From Pedobacter frigoris (GTDB lineage: Bacteria > Bacteroidota > Bacteroidia > Sphingobacteriales > Sphingobacteriaceae), in assembly GCF_005116445.1 (NCBI RefSeq), contig NZ_SWBQ01000004.1, forward strand, positions 310,001-374,000: a stretch of 64,000 bases of DNA, written 5' to 3'. Every line of letters begins with the position of its first letter. The stretch's first letter is position 1. Positions 40,622 through 50,153 of this stretch are shown one piece after another. The notes under the pieces were generated by a model, which saw only the letters and a program-made list of their open reading frames with translations, was not told the DNA's origin and did not search any database. The translations under genes and the position numbers were made by a program.

Positions 40622-43603
40622 ATGGTTAAAATTTATACAAGCGTTTCTTTTACCTTGTTTTTATCTATTTTTGGATTACAATCTTTATATGCTAATAAAA
40701 CGTGGCATAAGACATCAGACAAGAGCTATTTTGTTTTTCAGCAAGATACTACCAAGTCTAAGAAGGATTCATCCATTTATTCCATAAAAACAGATACAAT
40801 TGGTCAGATGGTTAAAGCGTTGCAGAGATTTAAAACTGGACGTGATACCATAAATATTCGTTCTTCAGCTCCAGTTCCTAATTTGTCATTGCAACAAATA
40901 ATTAAGGGAAATTTGGCTGGAGTATACGTGCAGGAGCCAAACGGAGAACCAGGTACTGAGCAAAGTATCATTGTTCAGGGAGCATCAGGCCTATTATTTA
41001 CAAAAAGAGATATCTATGCATTGCAGCCGGCCGTTTATTTAAACGGCGTACCACTCGTACAGGATAATCCTTTTGCTTTTGATGTACAAAAATACGACTA
41101 CAATAGAATTGGCCCCGCTACAAATTTGCTGTCACAAATTAATATTGAGAACGTACAGTCAATTACAGTAGTTAAGGATCCTTTTGAATTGGCTAAACTG
41201 GGCCCAAATGCTGCGAATGGAGCAATATATATCACGACAAAGAATGCAAGAGCAGGTCTTAAAGACATTAGCTTGAATTCTTATTTCGGTTACGTAACAC
41301 CTCCTAATGTAAACACAGTTAACGGGGTTTATGAGAATAATTTCAGAAAGCCTTTTTATCAAAAATATGCAACTGCCGAGAATTACGATGGTTATGCATC
41401 TTACTTAAGGGACTCTACGAATACAGCCTACTATGGTCCGTCAAACTGGAATGATCTATATTATAAAAACACACCTACGTTTTCAGCTGATTTGGGGATT
41501 ACCGGTGGTAGTGACAGAGCTAATTTTAGATTTTTTGGTTCAGGTACGAAGAATGCAGGTAATGCCGACGATACGAAGATCAATAGATACAATCTTTTCT
41601 TTGGAATCAATATGGCACCATTTAAATGGCTCACAGTTTCAAGTGTGGTAAATGCGGTTCGTTTAGATAGATTTAGAAATAAGAGTTTAAGAGATCGTTT
41701 TGCAGAAACCAGGTATATACCGGATTTGTCAAGTCCGTTATCTCCTAATGCAGCTATTTATAGCGGGTTCCTTACTGAGAATGATAAAAATGTTGATAAC
41801 AACCGTTCTTCAATCCTAAATGGTAACCTTACGTTAAGTGCGAAAGTGAATAAAGTAATTCTTTCGACAAGCTTGATTTTTGATTATAATGAAGGTAGCA
41901 GGGATTATTTTACGCCTTCAACTTTAATGGATGGTGTTAGTTATATTTCTAACTATTTCGGTTATAGTCAACGCCTCATTATGAATAATGAGGCATCTTA
42001 TAAATATACAATAGATAAGAAAAATACGATTGATTTTGAAGTAGGACAAAGTTTACAGGGAGATACTTATAAATATAATTACGCACGAGCTTACAATGGC
42101 CCTAATGATTATGTAAAGTTGAACCTGGTTAACGGTAATTCAGCAACAGGCGGATATTTAAATACTTTATCTTCTGGCGGATTTTATGTTTTCAGATATA
42201 TTGATAAGGAAAAAAATAATTTGATGTCTATTTATGGCTCTGCAAAGTATAGCTATAATAACATTTTCGAGTTAAGTGCGATTCTTAGAAGAGATGGTTC
42301 ATCAAACGGACAGCCAGACAGCAGATGGGTGACCACTCCGGCGTTTAATGCGAATTTCAATCTTAAGGAGCAATTTTTTAAAACCAGTACTACTTTTGAC
42401 AAGTTAAACATTAGTGCAGGTTGGGGTAGAAGTATTAGAATTTTCCTTGATGACCGCTATGCTGCCGGACCTCAATATCGTTCAGAAAATGGATGGTTTG
42501 AGGAGCCAACAATACCTGGATACGGTGGTAGACTTGGAATTAACAGGCCTTACGACAGTGGTTTCATTGGATATGGAATTACATTGCCATATGCAGACAG
42601 AACCAATTTAACGATAGATGCATCTTTCTTTAATAACAGGTTGAATGCAGCAGTTACAGCTTATAACAGAGACGATAAAAATCAGATTATCGGGATTCCG
42701 GTGCCATTCGAGACAGGTTATGGTCTTACTCACAAAACGGGTATGAATATTAACAACAAAGGTCTGGAATTGATGCTAAACGGATTGGTGATCAGTAAGC
42801 CTAATGGAATAAACTGGAATACTAGCGTTAACTTAAATTACAATAAAAATGAGCTTAAGGCATTGCCGGAAGGTTTGACTGAAGTGATCAACGGCGACAA
42901 CAAGTTAGTTGTGGGTAAGCCTGTAGGTAGTTTCTGGCTATATACTAACAATGGCATTTACGGTAGCAACGGAGAAGTTCCAGCAGGTAGAACATTTAAT
43001 GGGATACCATTGAAGGCAGGAGATCCAAACTGGGTAGATTATAATAATGACAATAGGATAGACAGTAAGGACAAAGTCCTGACTGGTGACAGATTGCCAA
43101 AATTCATTGGTGGTTGGAATAACACACTTGCCTACAAAGGTTTTGATCTTAATTTTAATTTAATATTTGCGTTGGGACAAAAGGCGATGAATCAATATGA
43201 GTCAACCCGTTATGGATTTATCAACCGTGAAGCTGGAAATGATATCAACTCTGTTAAGGAAGTTTCTTCATGGCAAACATTTGATAATGAAAAAACTTAT
43301 CCGATTTACAACCCATGGAGCGATGTTGATGCATACAGAGTAGATCAGGATTTATTCCTGGAAAATGCATCGTACATGAAACTGAGATCAGTAACAATAG
43401 GTTATGACTTTGGTAAAACGACGTTGTTTAAAAAATCAGGAAATTTCAGAAGAGCATATTTATATGCAACTGCTATGAACGTTTTTACAGTAACTAATTT
43501 TTCTGGTGCAGATCCGGAATTGGTAAACTATAACGGATATTATGATGGTGCGAATTTAACCATCCCAAGAACGTTTGTATTAGGTTTTAAATTGGATTTA
43601 TAA
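40622..43603 (+). CDS. SusC/RagA-family transporter lacking the usual N-terminal domain (PUL 2, first)
   Basis: A 993-residue outer-membrane transporter with signal peptide ending LYA (residue 24). Unlike the other two SusC proteins here, it has no CarboxypepD_reg-like domain and no obvious TonB box. After a Ser/Lys/Asp-rich linker (about 30-80) it goes straight into a plug-like region: LSLQQIIKGNLAGVYVQEPNGEPG, PAVYLNGVPL, NVQSITVVKDPFELAKLGPNAANGAIYITT. The C-terminal barrel, with FLENASYMKLRSVTIGYDF and final GFKLDL, is typical. The plug is also divergent. susD follows 18 bases later. It is the first gene of an 11-gene cluster. Confidence 0.9.
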   Translation: MVKIYTSVSFTLFLSIFGLQSLYANKTWHKTSDKSYFVFQQDTTKSKKDSSIYSIKTDTIGQMVKALQRFKTGRDTINIRSSAPVPNLSLQQIIKGNLAGVYVQEPNGEPGTEQSIIVQGASGLLFTKRDIYALQPAVYLNGVPLVQDNPFAFDVQKYDYNRIGPATNLLSQINIENVQSITVVKDPFELAKLGPNAANGAIYITTKNARAGLKDISLNSYFGYVTPPNVNTVNGVYENNFRKPFYQKYATAENYDGYASYLRDSTNTAYYGPSNWNDLYYKNTPTFSADLGITGGSDRANFRFFGSGTKNAGNADDTKINRYNLFFGINMAPFKWLTVSSVVNAVRLDRFRNKSLRDRFAETRYIPDLSSPLSPNAAIYSGFLTENDKNVDNNRSSILNGNLTLSAKVNKVILSTSLIFDYNEGSRDYFTPSTLMDGVSYISNYFGYSQRLIMNNEASYKYTIDKKNTIDFEVGQSLQGDTYKYNYARAYNGPNDYVKLNLVNGNSATGGYLNTLSSGGFYVFRYIDKEKNNLMSIYGSAKYSYNNIFELSAILRRDGSSNGQPDSRWVTTPAFNANFNLKEQFFKTSTTFDKLNISAGWGRSIRIFLDDRYAAGPQYRSENGWFEEPTIPGYGGRLGINRPYDSGFIGYGITLPYADRTNLTIDASFFNNRLNAAVTAYNRDDKNQIIGIPVPFETGYGLTHKTGMNINNKGLELMLNGLVISKPNGINWNTSVNLNYNKNELKALPEGLTEVINGDNKLVVGKPVGSFWLYTNNGIYGSNGEVPAGRTFNGIPLKAGDPNWVDYNNDNRIDSKDKVLTGDRLPKFIGGWNNTLAYKGFDLNFNLIFALGQKAMNQYESTRYGFINREAGNDINSVKEVSSWQTFDNEKTYPIYNPWSDVDAYRVDQDLFLENASYMKLRSVTIGYDFGKTTLFKKSGNFRRAYLYATAMNVFTVTNFSGADPELVNYNGYYDGANLTIPRTFVLGFKLDL

Positions 43604-43621
43604 AATAATTATAGAGTTAAT

Positions 43622-45220
43622 ATGAATTATATAATCAATAAAAGGAATAATTTCTACAAAATTTCTGCTGCGGTTTTTATGCTGCTGATAGGAGTAGGGA
43701 ATTTTTCGTGTAAGAAAATTGACGACGTCGCCTCAACAAGGTTAGCTACGGAAGAAACTAACTGGAAAACGTTAGAGGATGCTAAAGCCAATTTATTGTC
43801 GGTATATGGATTACTTCGTTCAGCTACTGTAGCTGATAACGGACATTGGGTATTGGGTGACTTAAGACAAGGTGACTTTACTATTACCAATCGTGCGGAT
43901 TTAAAAGCGGTTGTGAATGGGCAATTGAATGCGTCATATCCTGTAATTAATCGTTTAACAAACTGGAGGAGATTTTATGCGGCTATAAATGCAGCAAGTC
44001 TTTTTGTGGAGCGATCAAAAGAGATATTGGCTTTGGATCCTCGTTATACAAAACTTAATAATGATGTAGACGTTGCACAGGCAAGAATGCTGAGGGGATT
44101 CGCATATTTTTATATGAGCAGAATCTGGGGAGACGTTCCTTTGCTTACCTCTTCACATGATGGTGAGTTCATTAAACTGGCAAGAACATCTCAGCAGAAG
44201 GTTTTGGCATATGCTACAAATGAGGTTCTTGCGTCTGCAAAGGTAGTGCCTTTCAGATATGGTGGAACCGATCCGATTATGCCTGGTTTATATTATGGTG
44301 CTGATTGGCCTTCGTGGAATGGTATTGTTTTTACCAGGTTGTCGGCTTACATCATTCTTGCGCACATAGCTGCGTGGCAAGGTAATTATATAGATGCGGC
44401 GAATTATTCCAAATTCGTATTGGATAATCAATCTACTCAATATTTCGTTGATGGTGCGAATCCATTGGACTATATAGATATGCTGGCATTAACAGAAAAT
44501 CAAAATAACTATAGTCCATTTGCTTATAAGAGAGCAAATCTTATGGTAGGTTTTCCTTTTGAAGCAGGTAACGGTTTGTCTACGGCAAATGGTCATATTG
44601 AGCAATTGACATTGGCATCGCCATTTATTCCGAAGTCAATGCCAGAGATGTTTGTACCTAAGGACACTATTCTTAAGGCATTCCCGAATGCTGCAGATTT
44701 GCGCTTTAGCATTGATGTGGTTACCAAGCAGTACAGAACAAATTACTTTTACAATTTCCAGTCTGAAAGACCAATCTTTAATAAAGTGAAAGTTATTTAT
44801 CCATCTAATACCTCAGGGAATGTGACATTATTCAGTTCATCTATGGTATTTAGCCGCATGGAAGAAATCACTTTGTTGAGAGCAGAAGCTTTAGCTGCTT
44901 TAGGTCAGAAGGAGGACGCTTTTAATGCGCTAAACAGGGCCTGTAATTTAAGAGGAATTAGCTTTTCTCCGACAACTACACCGGATTTGATGGCTGCAAT
45001 TTTTGCAGAAAGAAGAAGAGAATTAATGGGCGAGGGTTGGAGATGGTATGATATCATAAGGTATAACAGAATTAAAAACTCTAACGGTGTTTTTGCTGTG
45101 AAGAATGGCCAGCAGATGACTTTTAAACAATTTGAGCAAGCAGGTGGAATTTACTGGCCGGTATCTCAGGATGTAATCACGGCGAATTCATCAATTACTC
45201 AAAATCCTTATTGGCAATAA
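43622..45220 (+). CDS. SusD/RagB-family lipoprotein (PUL 2, first)
   Basis: A 532-residue lipoprotein. The signal peptide is unusually polar at the start and ends NFSC (Cys30), followed by Lys-Lys. SusD hallmarks are NWKTLEDAKANLLSVYGLLRSA, ARMLRGFAYFYMSRIWGDVPLLTS near 160-185, and the C-terminal ERRRELMGEGWRWYDIIRYNRI followed by IYWPVSQDVITANSSITQNPYW. It binds the ligand over the upstream SusC pore. Its stop lies 20 bases before the fasciclin-like gene. Confidence 0.93.
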   Translation: MNYIINKRNNFYKISAAVFMLLIGVGNFSCKKIDDVASTRLATEETNWKTLEDAKANLLSVYGLLRSATVADNGHWVLGDLRQGDFTITNRADLKAVVNGQLNASYPVINRLTNWRRFYAAINAASLFVERSKEILALDPRYTKLNNDVDVAQARMLRGFAYFYMSRIWGDVPLLTSSHDGEFIKLARTSQQKVLAYATNEVLASAKVVPFRYGGTDPIMPGLYYGADWPSWNGIVFTRLSAYIILAHIAAWQGNYIDAANYSKFVLDNQSTQYFVDGANPLDYIDMLALTENQNNYSPFAYKRANLMVGFPFEAGNGLSTANGHIEQLTLASPFIPKSMPEMFVPKDTILKAFPNAADLRFSIDVVTKQYRTNYFYNFQSERPIFNKVKVIYPSNTSGNVTLFSSSMVFSRMEEITLLRAEALAALGQKEDAFNALNRACNLRGISFSPTTTPDLMAAIFAERRRELMGEGWRWYDIIRYNRIKNSNGVFAVKNGQQMTFKQFEQAGGIYWPVSQDVITANSSITQNPYWQ

Positions 45221-45240
45221 CTAACCTAATTAGAAATAGA

Positions 45241-45915
45241 ATGAAAAATATAGTATATAAAAAAAGCACATTTTTTCTTTTAGGGCTTATTTGCTTGTGC
45301 GCTGGCGCATGTAAAAAAAGTGATTCGCCTTATTATGATTATGTAAATACAGTACAGACTTTTAATGGGACAGCAATGGATTATCTTAAGGCTCAGCCTG
45401 CTGGCACTTTTGATTCCCTGTTGTTAGTACTTGACCGTTATCCGGCATTGAAGACCTCATTGACTACTGAGGAGTTAACGGTTTTTGCTCCTGTTAACAA
45501 AAACTTCCAGGCGGCCATTAAATATTTAAATATAGCACGTAAAGCACAGGGAAAGGCTCCAGTATACCTGGCTAATGCAGATGAAATTCAGCTGTATGAG
45601 ATGTTGTGTAAGTATATTGTTAAAGGAAAAAGAACTACAGATGCATATCTTAACAGTGCTGACGGTTCTTTATTTGACTCAATTGAGGATTATCCTATGC
45701 ATATTAAATACACTAAGTCGAGTTCAGCTGGTTACGTAAAGGGCGGGCCTGCTGTATTAAATTTCAGCGATACAAAAGGATCTATTTTTAATATAGATTG
45801 GGTAACAACTACAACAAATGCCGTAAATATCAAAACTAACAATGCCACAATTAACATTTTATCTGCGGTACATAATTTTGGCTTTGATGAATTCACAAAC
45901 AGATTGAACAACTAG
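45241..45915 (+). CDS. Fasciclin-domain lipoprotein (PUL 2, first)
   Basis: A 224-residue lipoprotein starting at ATG 45241 (AGAC, Cys24, then Lys-Lys-Ser-Asp). One FAS1-like domain occupies most of the mature part: TAMDYLKAQPAGTFDSLLLVLDRYPALKTSL, the H1-like TVFAPVNKNFQAAI, the helix LYEMLCKYIVKGKR, and a terminal IKTNNATINILSAVHNFG in the place of the H2 motif. FAS1 domains bind proteins or glycans and mediate adhesion. A paralogue lies at 51,680-52,411, after the second SusCD pair, so it is likely a cell-surface accessory to SusCD. Confidence 0.85.
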   Translation: MKNIVYKKSTFFLLGLICLCAGACKKSDSPYYDYVNTVQTFNGTAMDYLKAQPAGTFDSLLLVLDRYPALKTSLTTEELTVFAPVNKNFQAAIKYLNIARKAQGKAPVYLANADEIQLYEMLCKYIVKGKRTTDAYLNSADGSLFDSIEDYPMHIKYTKSSSAGYVKGGPAVLNFSDTKGSIFNIDWVTTTTNAVNIKTNNATINILSAVHNFGFDEFTNRLNN

Positions 45916-45921
45916 ATAGGA

Positions 45922-46953
45922 ATGATGAAAAATATTATATATATCTTACAAGTATTCTTAACCATATTTACAGGCGGTTTGCTATTAACGTCGTGTAGAA
46001 AGAATTTACCCAATGAGCGCTTATCAATAGCAAATGATTCTCAATATACTCAATATGTATACCAGCCGGTCTTAGGAAGAAACACATTGTTTGCCAATAA
46101 TTTTCAATACGGGAATTCCAGCAGGCCTTTGGATTTCAAGATTGTAAATATGAGGACCTTTTCAGGAGAAGATGCTCCTGAGCTAACGAACAAATATCCG
46201 GTAACTGTATGGAAAACTGCATATGACGGTACCGAGAAATCTATAGCAGAGATCAATGCTAAACGTACTACAGAGAATCATTCCTTATTTGAAGTAAGAC
46301 CTCATTCAGGAGAATTTATCATGTGGGCAGCGGCAAATTTAAATATGGTGAAGGCTCAGCCAGACTCAGGTTATCTTTTTGATGTAGAGATGTCTAATTC
46401 AGGAGGAAGAAGATATTTCCAGAATTTTAGGTTGCGCCCGTTACGCGAACGTCCTTATGAGCCATCGAACTTTGATCCGATAACCGGTCAGGGGCCATCC
46501 GTATCAGTGAGTCCAAGCAGTGTGGAAATCACTGGAGAGCGAGGCCAGCCACTAAATACAAGAGATGACGTGCAGGTTTTGTTCAAAAAAATTGAAGGGG
46601 GAAGCGGGAATAGCATCACTTTTAAGTTTATAGATACGCTGTCTAATCCTATCAATCCGGATAAGTTTGCGACAACGGACTGGCCGAACCTGATTCACGG
46701 ATTTAACATGGTGAAGGATGCCACTAAAGTAAAATATGATGTTGCTTATCCAATCCCTTGCAGTGCCTATCCAACTAAGTATACCACGCTTTCGGGTGAG
46801 CAGGCAAGAGTTGTTTTTAGATTCGAAAGAATGGCATTTGGTAACATTCTAAGGAAATGTCACCTGGCATTCAACTTTAATATTTACCAAAAAGGCGACT
46901 GGGAGATAACCTTCTGGTTTAAAAGGGATAAACCAAAATTTGATAACGATTAA
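45922..46953 (+). CDS. Unknown PUL lipoprotein (DUF5007-like?)
   Basis: A 343-residue lipoprotein (LTSC, Cys25, followed by Arg-Lys). Its order after SusC, SusD and a fasciclin protein fits the DUF5007-type lipoproteins I recall from Bacteroidota clusters, but this assignment is from memory. Residues 30-170 look beta-rich with QPVLGRNTLFANNFQYGN, RPLDFKIVNMRTFSG and HSGEFIMWAAAN. A second beta region near 195-340 holds FKKIEGGSGNSITFKFID and ends GDWEITFWFKRDKPKF. No catalytic motif is seen. Its stop overlaps the ATG at 46953 (TAATG). Confidence 0.75.
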   Translation: MMKNIIYILQVFLTIFTGGLLLTSCRKNLPNERLSIANDSQYTQYVYQPVLGRNTLFANNFQYGNSSRPLDFKIVNMRTFSGEDAPELTNKYPVTVWKTAYDGTEKSIAEINAKRTTENHSLFEVRPHSGEFIMWAAANLNMVKAQPDSGYLFDVEMSNSGGRRYFQNFRLRPLRERPYEPSNFDPITGQGPSVSVSPSSVEITGERGQPLNTRDDVQVLFKKIEGGSGNSITFKFIDTLSNPINPDKFATTDWPNLIHGFNMVKDATKVKYDVAYPIPCSAYPTKYTTLSGEQARVVFRFERMAFGNILRKCHLAFNFNIYQKGDWEITFWFKRDKPKFDND

Positions 46954-49900
46954 TGGAACGATATAATTTAAAACAAAACATATTTCCGATGAAGTATTTT
47001 TACACCATAGTTATTTTATTGTGTTTTGGTTTGCAAAATGCTGCTATAGCTCAGCAGCGCATAACCGTGACAGGCGTGGTCACTGATGGCTCGTCAAAAT
47101 CAAAGGAAACGATATCTGGAGTCAATATCAGTAGTGGAAATAATCCGCTGGGGTATACGGATGTAAATGGTAAGTTTAAGGTTCAGGTAGCCGATAACGG
47201 ATCGTTAACCTTTAAATATATAGGTTTTGAAACCGTTACTGTAAAAGTTAACGGTAGAACAGATATCAGGATTGCAATGAATACATCTGAGAAAACATTA
47301 GAGGTTGTAACCATAACTTCAGGATATCAGACTAAAACCAAAACATTGAATACAGGTTCTGCTGTAACTATTTCCGGAAAAGATATTCAAGGTCAGCCAG
47401 CGGGTGACGTAATGTCTTTATTACAAGGTAAGGTAGCAGGATTGAATATTCAAAATAACACGGGAGCTCCTGGTTTCAGGGGTAGTGTTACTATACGTGG
47501 TATTTCTAATATTAACGTATCTGGTTCTGGAAACGCGTCATTTCTAACCCCAACGTCTCCTTTGTATGTTATCGATGGTGTGCCTGTGGATGACAATACA
47601 AATTATTCCTACGGTTTCCAACAAGCAGGACCTGGTGTTTCTCCAGCGTCTCAGATTCCACCAGAGGATGTTGAAGATATAACCGTTCTAAAAGATGCTG
47701 CAGCTACTTCGCTTTATGGATCGAGGGGTGCTTATGGGGTAATTTTGATTACAACTAAGCGTGGTAATTCTAAAGTGCCTGTTGTACGTTACAATGGCCA
47801 GGCATTTATGTCAGCCGTTCCTCAATTGCGTACTGTAGTCGGTGGTAAAGACGAACGGTTATTGCGAATTGATCAAATTATGCGTTATGACACTTCAGCA
47901 AACCACGCTATAGATTTAGTGAATTCTACTCCTTTCTTATCAGACAGTTTAAATGCTTATTACAACAACTCTACGAACTGGCAATCTTATTTTTATAGAC
48001 CTAAGCTAAGCCAGACCCACAACTTAAATATTTCTGGTGGTGATATCTTATTCAACTATAAGGTAGCATTGGGAGTTTATGATGAAAATGGAATTCAGGA
48101 AAATACAGGATATTCCCGTTATAACCTGAACATGAATATGACTTATAATCCTACTACAAGATTTAAAATTGAGGCGCAGTTAAACAACTCCATACAGAAA
48201 CAGCAAACAGGTAGTGGAAATGGGCTTCAGAATAGTGGTGTCGCTGACGGAGGAAGTTCTTCTTCACTATTACCTGCTCCTTCACTCTACTCTTCTGTAA
48301 ACTCAGTACTGGGAGCAATGACGACAGATAATGACAATAAAGTTTTAATTACTACTGCGACATTAAATGCCAGTTATGATATTGTCAAAAATCTTAAGCT
48401 TAGTTCATATTTGAATTATAATGGACAATCCTCAACCAAGGATAACTTTTCTCCTGCAGCATTGAATTCAAACCAATCTATATACTACACTTATAACGAC
48501 CGTGCTACTACGCTTTATAACAGGAATCAGTTGGCTTATGTATTTTCACTGAAAGAAAAAGGAGAAGATGCGCATACCTTCAACATCTTTGCTTTCTCTG
48601 AGTTGAGGTCTTCGTTTTTTAAAGCAGATGCGATAAACAACGATAGAGGTGTAAATGATCAGTTAAGGGGGCCGTTGACTAACATGTCTAGTTATTTAGT
48701 ATCTCAAGGTGGAACCATCGATTATACCGATCTAAGATCAATTGCTTTTGCCGGTGCATTCTCTTATAACTACAAACAGAAATACGTATTTGATTTTAAC
48801 TACCGTATTGATGGTTTGTCGACAAATGGTCCTGATGCTGGCTACAAAAAGAATCCCGCTATCTCGTTAAAATGGAATTTCGATAGGGAATCATTTATGG
48901 AAAATGTTAAGTGGTTAGATTTTGGAGATATTCGTCTTAGTTATGGTTCTAACATTACTCCAAATGGGGACATTTATCAGGCTTATGGTAAATATGTCGG
49001 AAGTAGCCGCTATAATAATAGCAATACAATCGTATCTGATTTGGGTTATTTACCTAATTTATCTTTAGAGCCGACTAAGTCTACAACATATAACTCTGGT
49101 TTTGATTTTGGTATATTTAAGAACCGATTATCGATGCAAGTGGATGCTTACTACAGGCAAACCGACAATATGCTTCGTCCAAAAAGGTTATCTACTTCCA
49201 ATTCATTTACCAATATCGCTTCTACAGAGATTAGTATTGTCAATTACGGATGGGAGTTCCAGGCTACTGGTCGCCCGCTGAATCCAGAAAGTGCTTTTCA
49301 ATTGACATTAAATGGATCATTAGCGATTAACCGCGAGGTATTGGCTCAGCTTCCTGATGGTTTACGTGAAATCATTTATTCTGATTCGGATTTTGGACAG
49401 GATACTTATTACAGACTGGGAATTAATGCTTTGTCTAACTATTTATACAATACGAAAGGTGTATATTCCACAAATAGTCAGGTTCCTGTAGATCCCGTTA
49501 CTGGCTTGCCGTATCGGATTGGCGGAAATGGACTTCTGAATTATTTTAAAGCAGGAGATCCAATATTTACTGATTTGGATGGTAATTATGTATTGAATTC
49601 ATTCGATAAGGTAATTGCAGGAAACTCTCAACCGCAGATCACTGGAGGTTTTACAGCTATGGGTAGATATAAAAACTGGACTTTGGAGGTTCTCACATCA
49701 TTTACTTTGCAACGTGATGTACTAAATAACAGTTTAGCGGCCCGATTCGCTTCATTTGGAAGCCCAACGACATTAGGCAACATCGTACCTCTTACCGAGT
49801 TTAGTTATTGGTCTAAGCCGGGAGACGTTGCATCATATGGTAATCCTCTGGACTTTGTAAGGTCAGGATTAATTAATCCATTCAGGTTTCCTCAGACAAT

Positions 49901-50144
49901 ATTTCAGGAAGACGGATCTTACTTTAAGCTGAATGCCGTTAAATTGTATTACAACCTAAATCAGTCATTTACAAGCAGGTTTGGTATGAACAGGGTAAGC
50001 CTTCATGCTACGGCTTCAAACTTAGGGTTCATCACACGCTATTCAGGGCCGAATCCAGAGAATGTTACGGCTTTGGGTAGAGATTCGGATGGTAATTATC
50101 CGATGCCTAAGACTTTTACATTAGGATTAAACATAGAATTTTAA
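46953..50144 (+). CDS. SusC/RagA-family transporter (PUL 2, second)
   Basis: A 1063-residue transporter. The ATG at 46953 overlaps the previous stop; ATG 46989 would start directly at the signal peptide (KYFYTIVILLCFGLQNAAIAQ) and is an equally good choice. It carries a CarboxypepD_reg-like domain (about 36-112: RITVTGVVTDGSSKSKETISGV to FKYIGFETVTVKV), a TonB-box-like LEVVTITSGYQ, a complete plug with SPLYVIDGVPV and DVEDITVLKDAAATSLYGSRGAYG, and a barrel ending KTFTLGLNIEF. Unlike the first SusC of this cluster it has the standard N-terminal extension. susD follows nine bases later. Confidence 0.94.
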   Translation: MERYNLKQNIFPMKYFYTIVILLCFGLQNAAIAQQRITVTGVVTDGSSKSKETISGVNISSGNNPLGYTDVNGKFKVQVADNGSLTFKYIGFETVTVKVNGRTDIRIAMNTSEKTLEVVTITSGYQTKTKTLNTGSAVTISGKDIQGQPAGDVMSLLQGKVAGLNIQNNTGAPGFRGSVTIRGISNINVSGSGNASFLTPTSPLYVIDGVPVDDNTNYSYGFQQAGPGVSPASQIPPEDVEDITVLKDAAATSLYGSRGAYGVILITTKRGNSKVPVVRYNGQAFMSAVPQLRTVVGGKDERLLRIDQIMRYDTSANHAIDLVNSTPFLSDSLNAYYNNSTNWQSYFYRPKLSQTHNLNISGGDILFNYKVALGVYDENGIQENTGYSRYNLNMNMTYNPTTRFKIEAQLNNSIQKQQTGSGNGLQNSGVADGGSSSSLLPAPSLYSSVNSVLGAMTTDNDNKVLITTATLNASYDIVKNLKLSSYLNYNGQSSTKDNFSPAALNSNQSIYYTYNDRATTLYNRNQLAYVFSLKEKGEDAHTFNIFAFSELRSSFFKADAINNDRGVNDQLRGPLTNMSSYLVSQGGTIDYTDLRSIAFAGAFSYNYKQKYVFDFNYRIDGLSTNGPDAGYKKNPAISLKWNFDRESFMENVKWLDFGDIRLSYGSNITPNGDIYQAYGKYVGSSRYNNSNTIVSDLGYLPNLSLEPTKSTTYNSGFDFGIFKNRLSMQVDAYYRQTDNMLRPKRLSTSNSFTNIASTEISIVNYGWEFQATGRPLNPESAFQLTLNGSLAINREVLAQLPDGLREIIYSDSDFGQDTYYRLGINALSNYLYNTKGVYSTNSQVPVDPVTGLPYRIGGNGLLNYFKAGDPIFTDLDGNYVLNSFDKVIAGNSQPQITGGFTAMGRYKNWTLEVLTSFTLQRDVLNNSLAARFASFGSPTTLGNIVPLTEFSYWSKPGDVASYGNPLDFVRSGLINPFRFPQTIFQEDGSYFKLNAVKLYYNLNQSFTSRFGMNRVSLHATASNLGFITRYSGPNPENVTALGRDSDGNYPMPKTFTLGLNIEF

Positions 50145-50153
50145 TTTTTTGAT

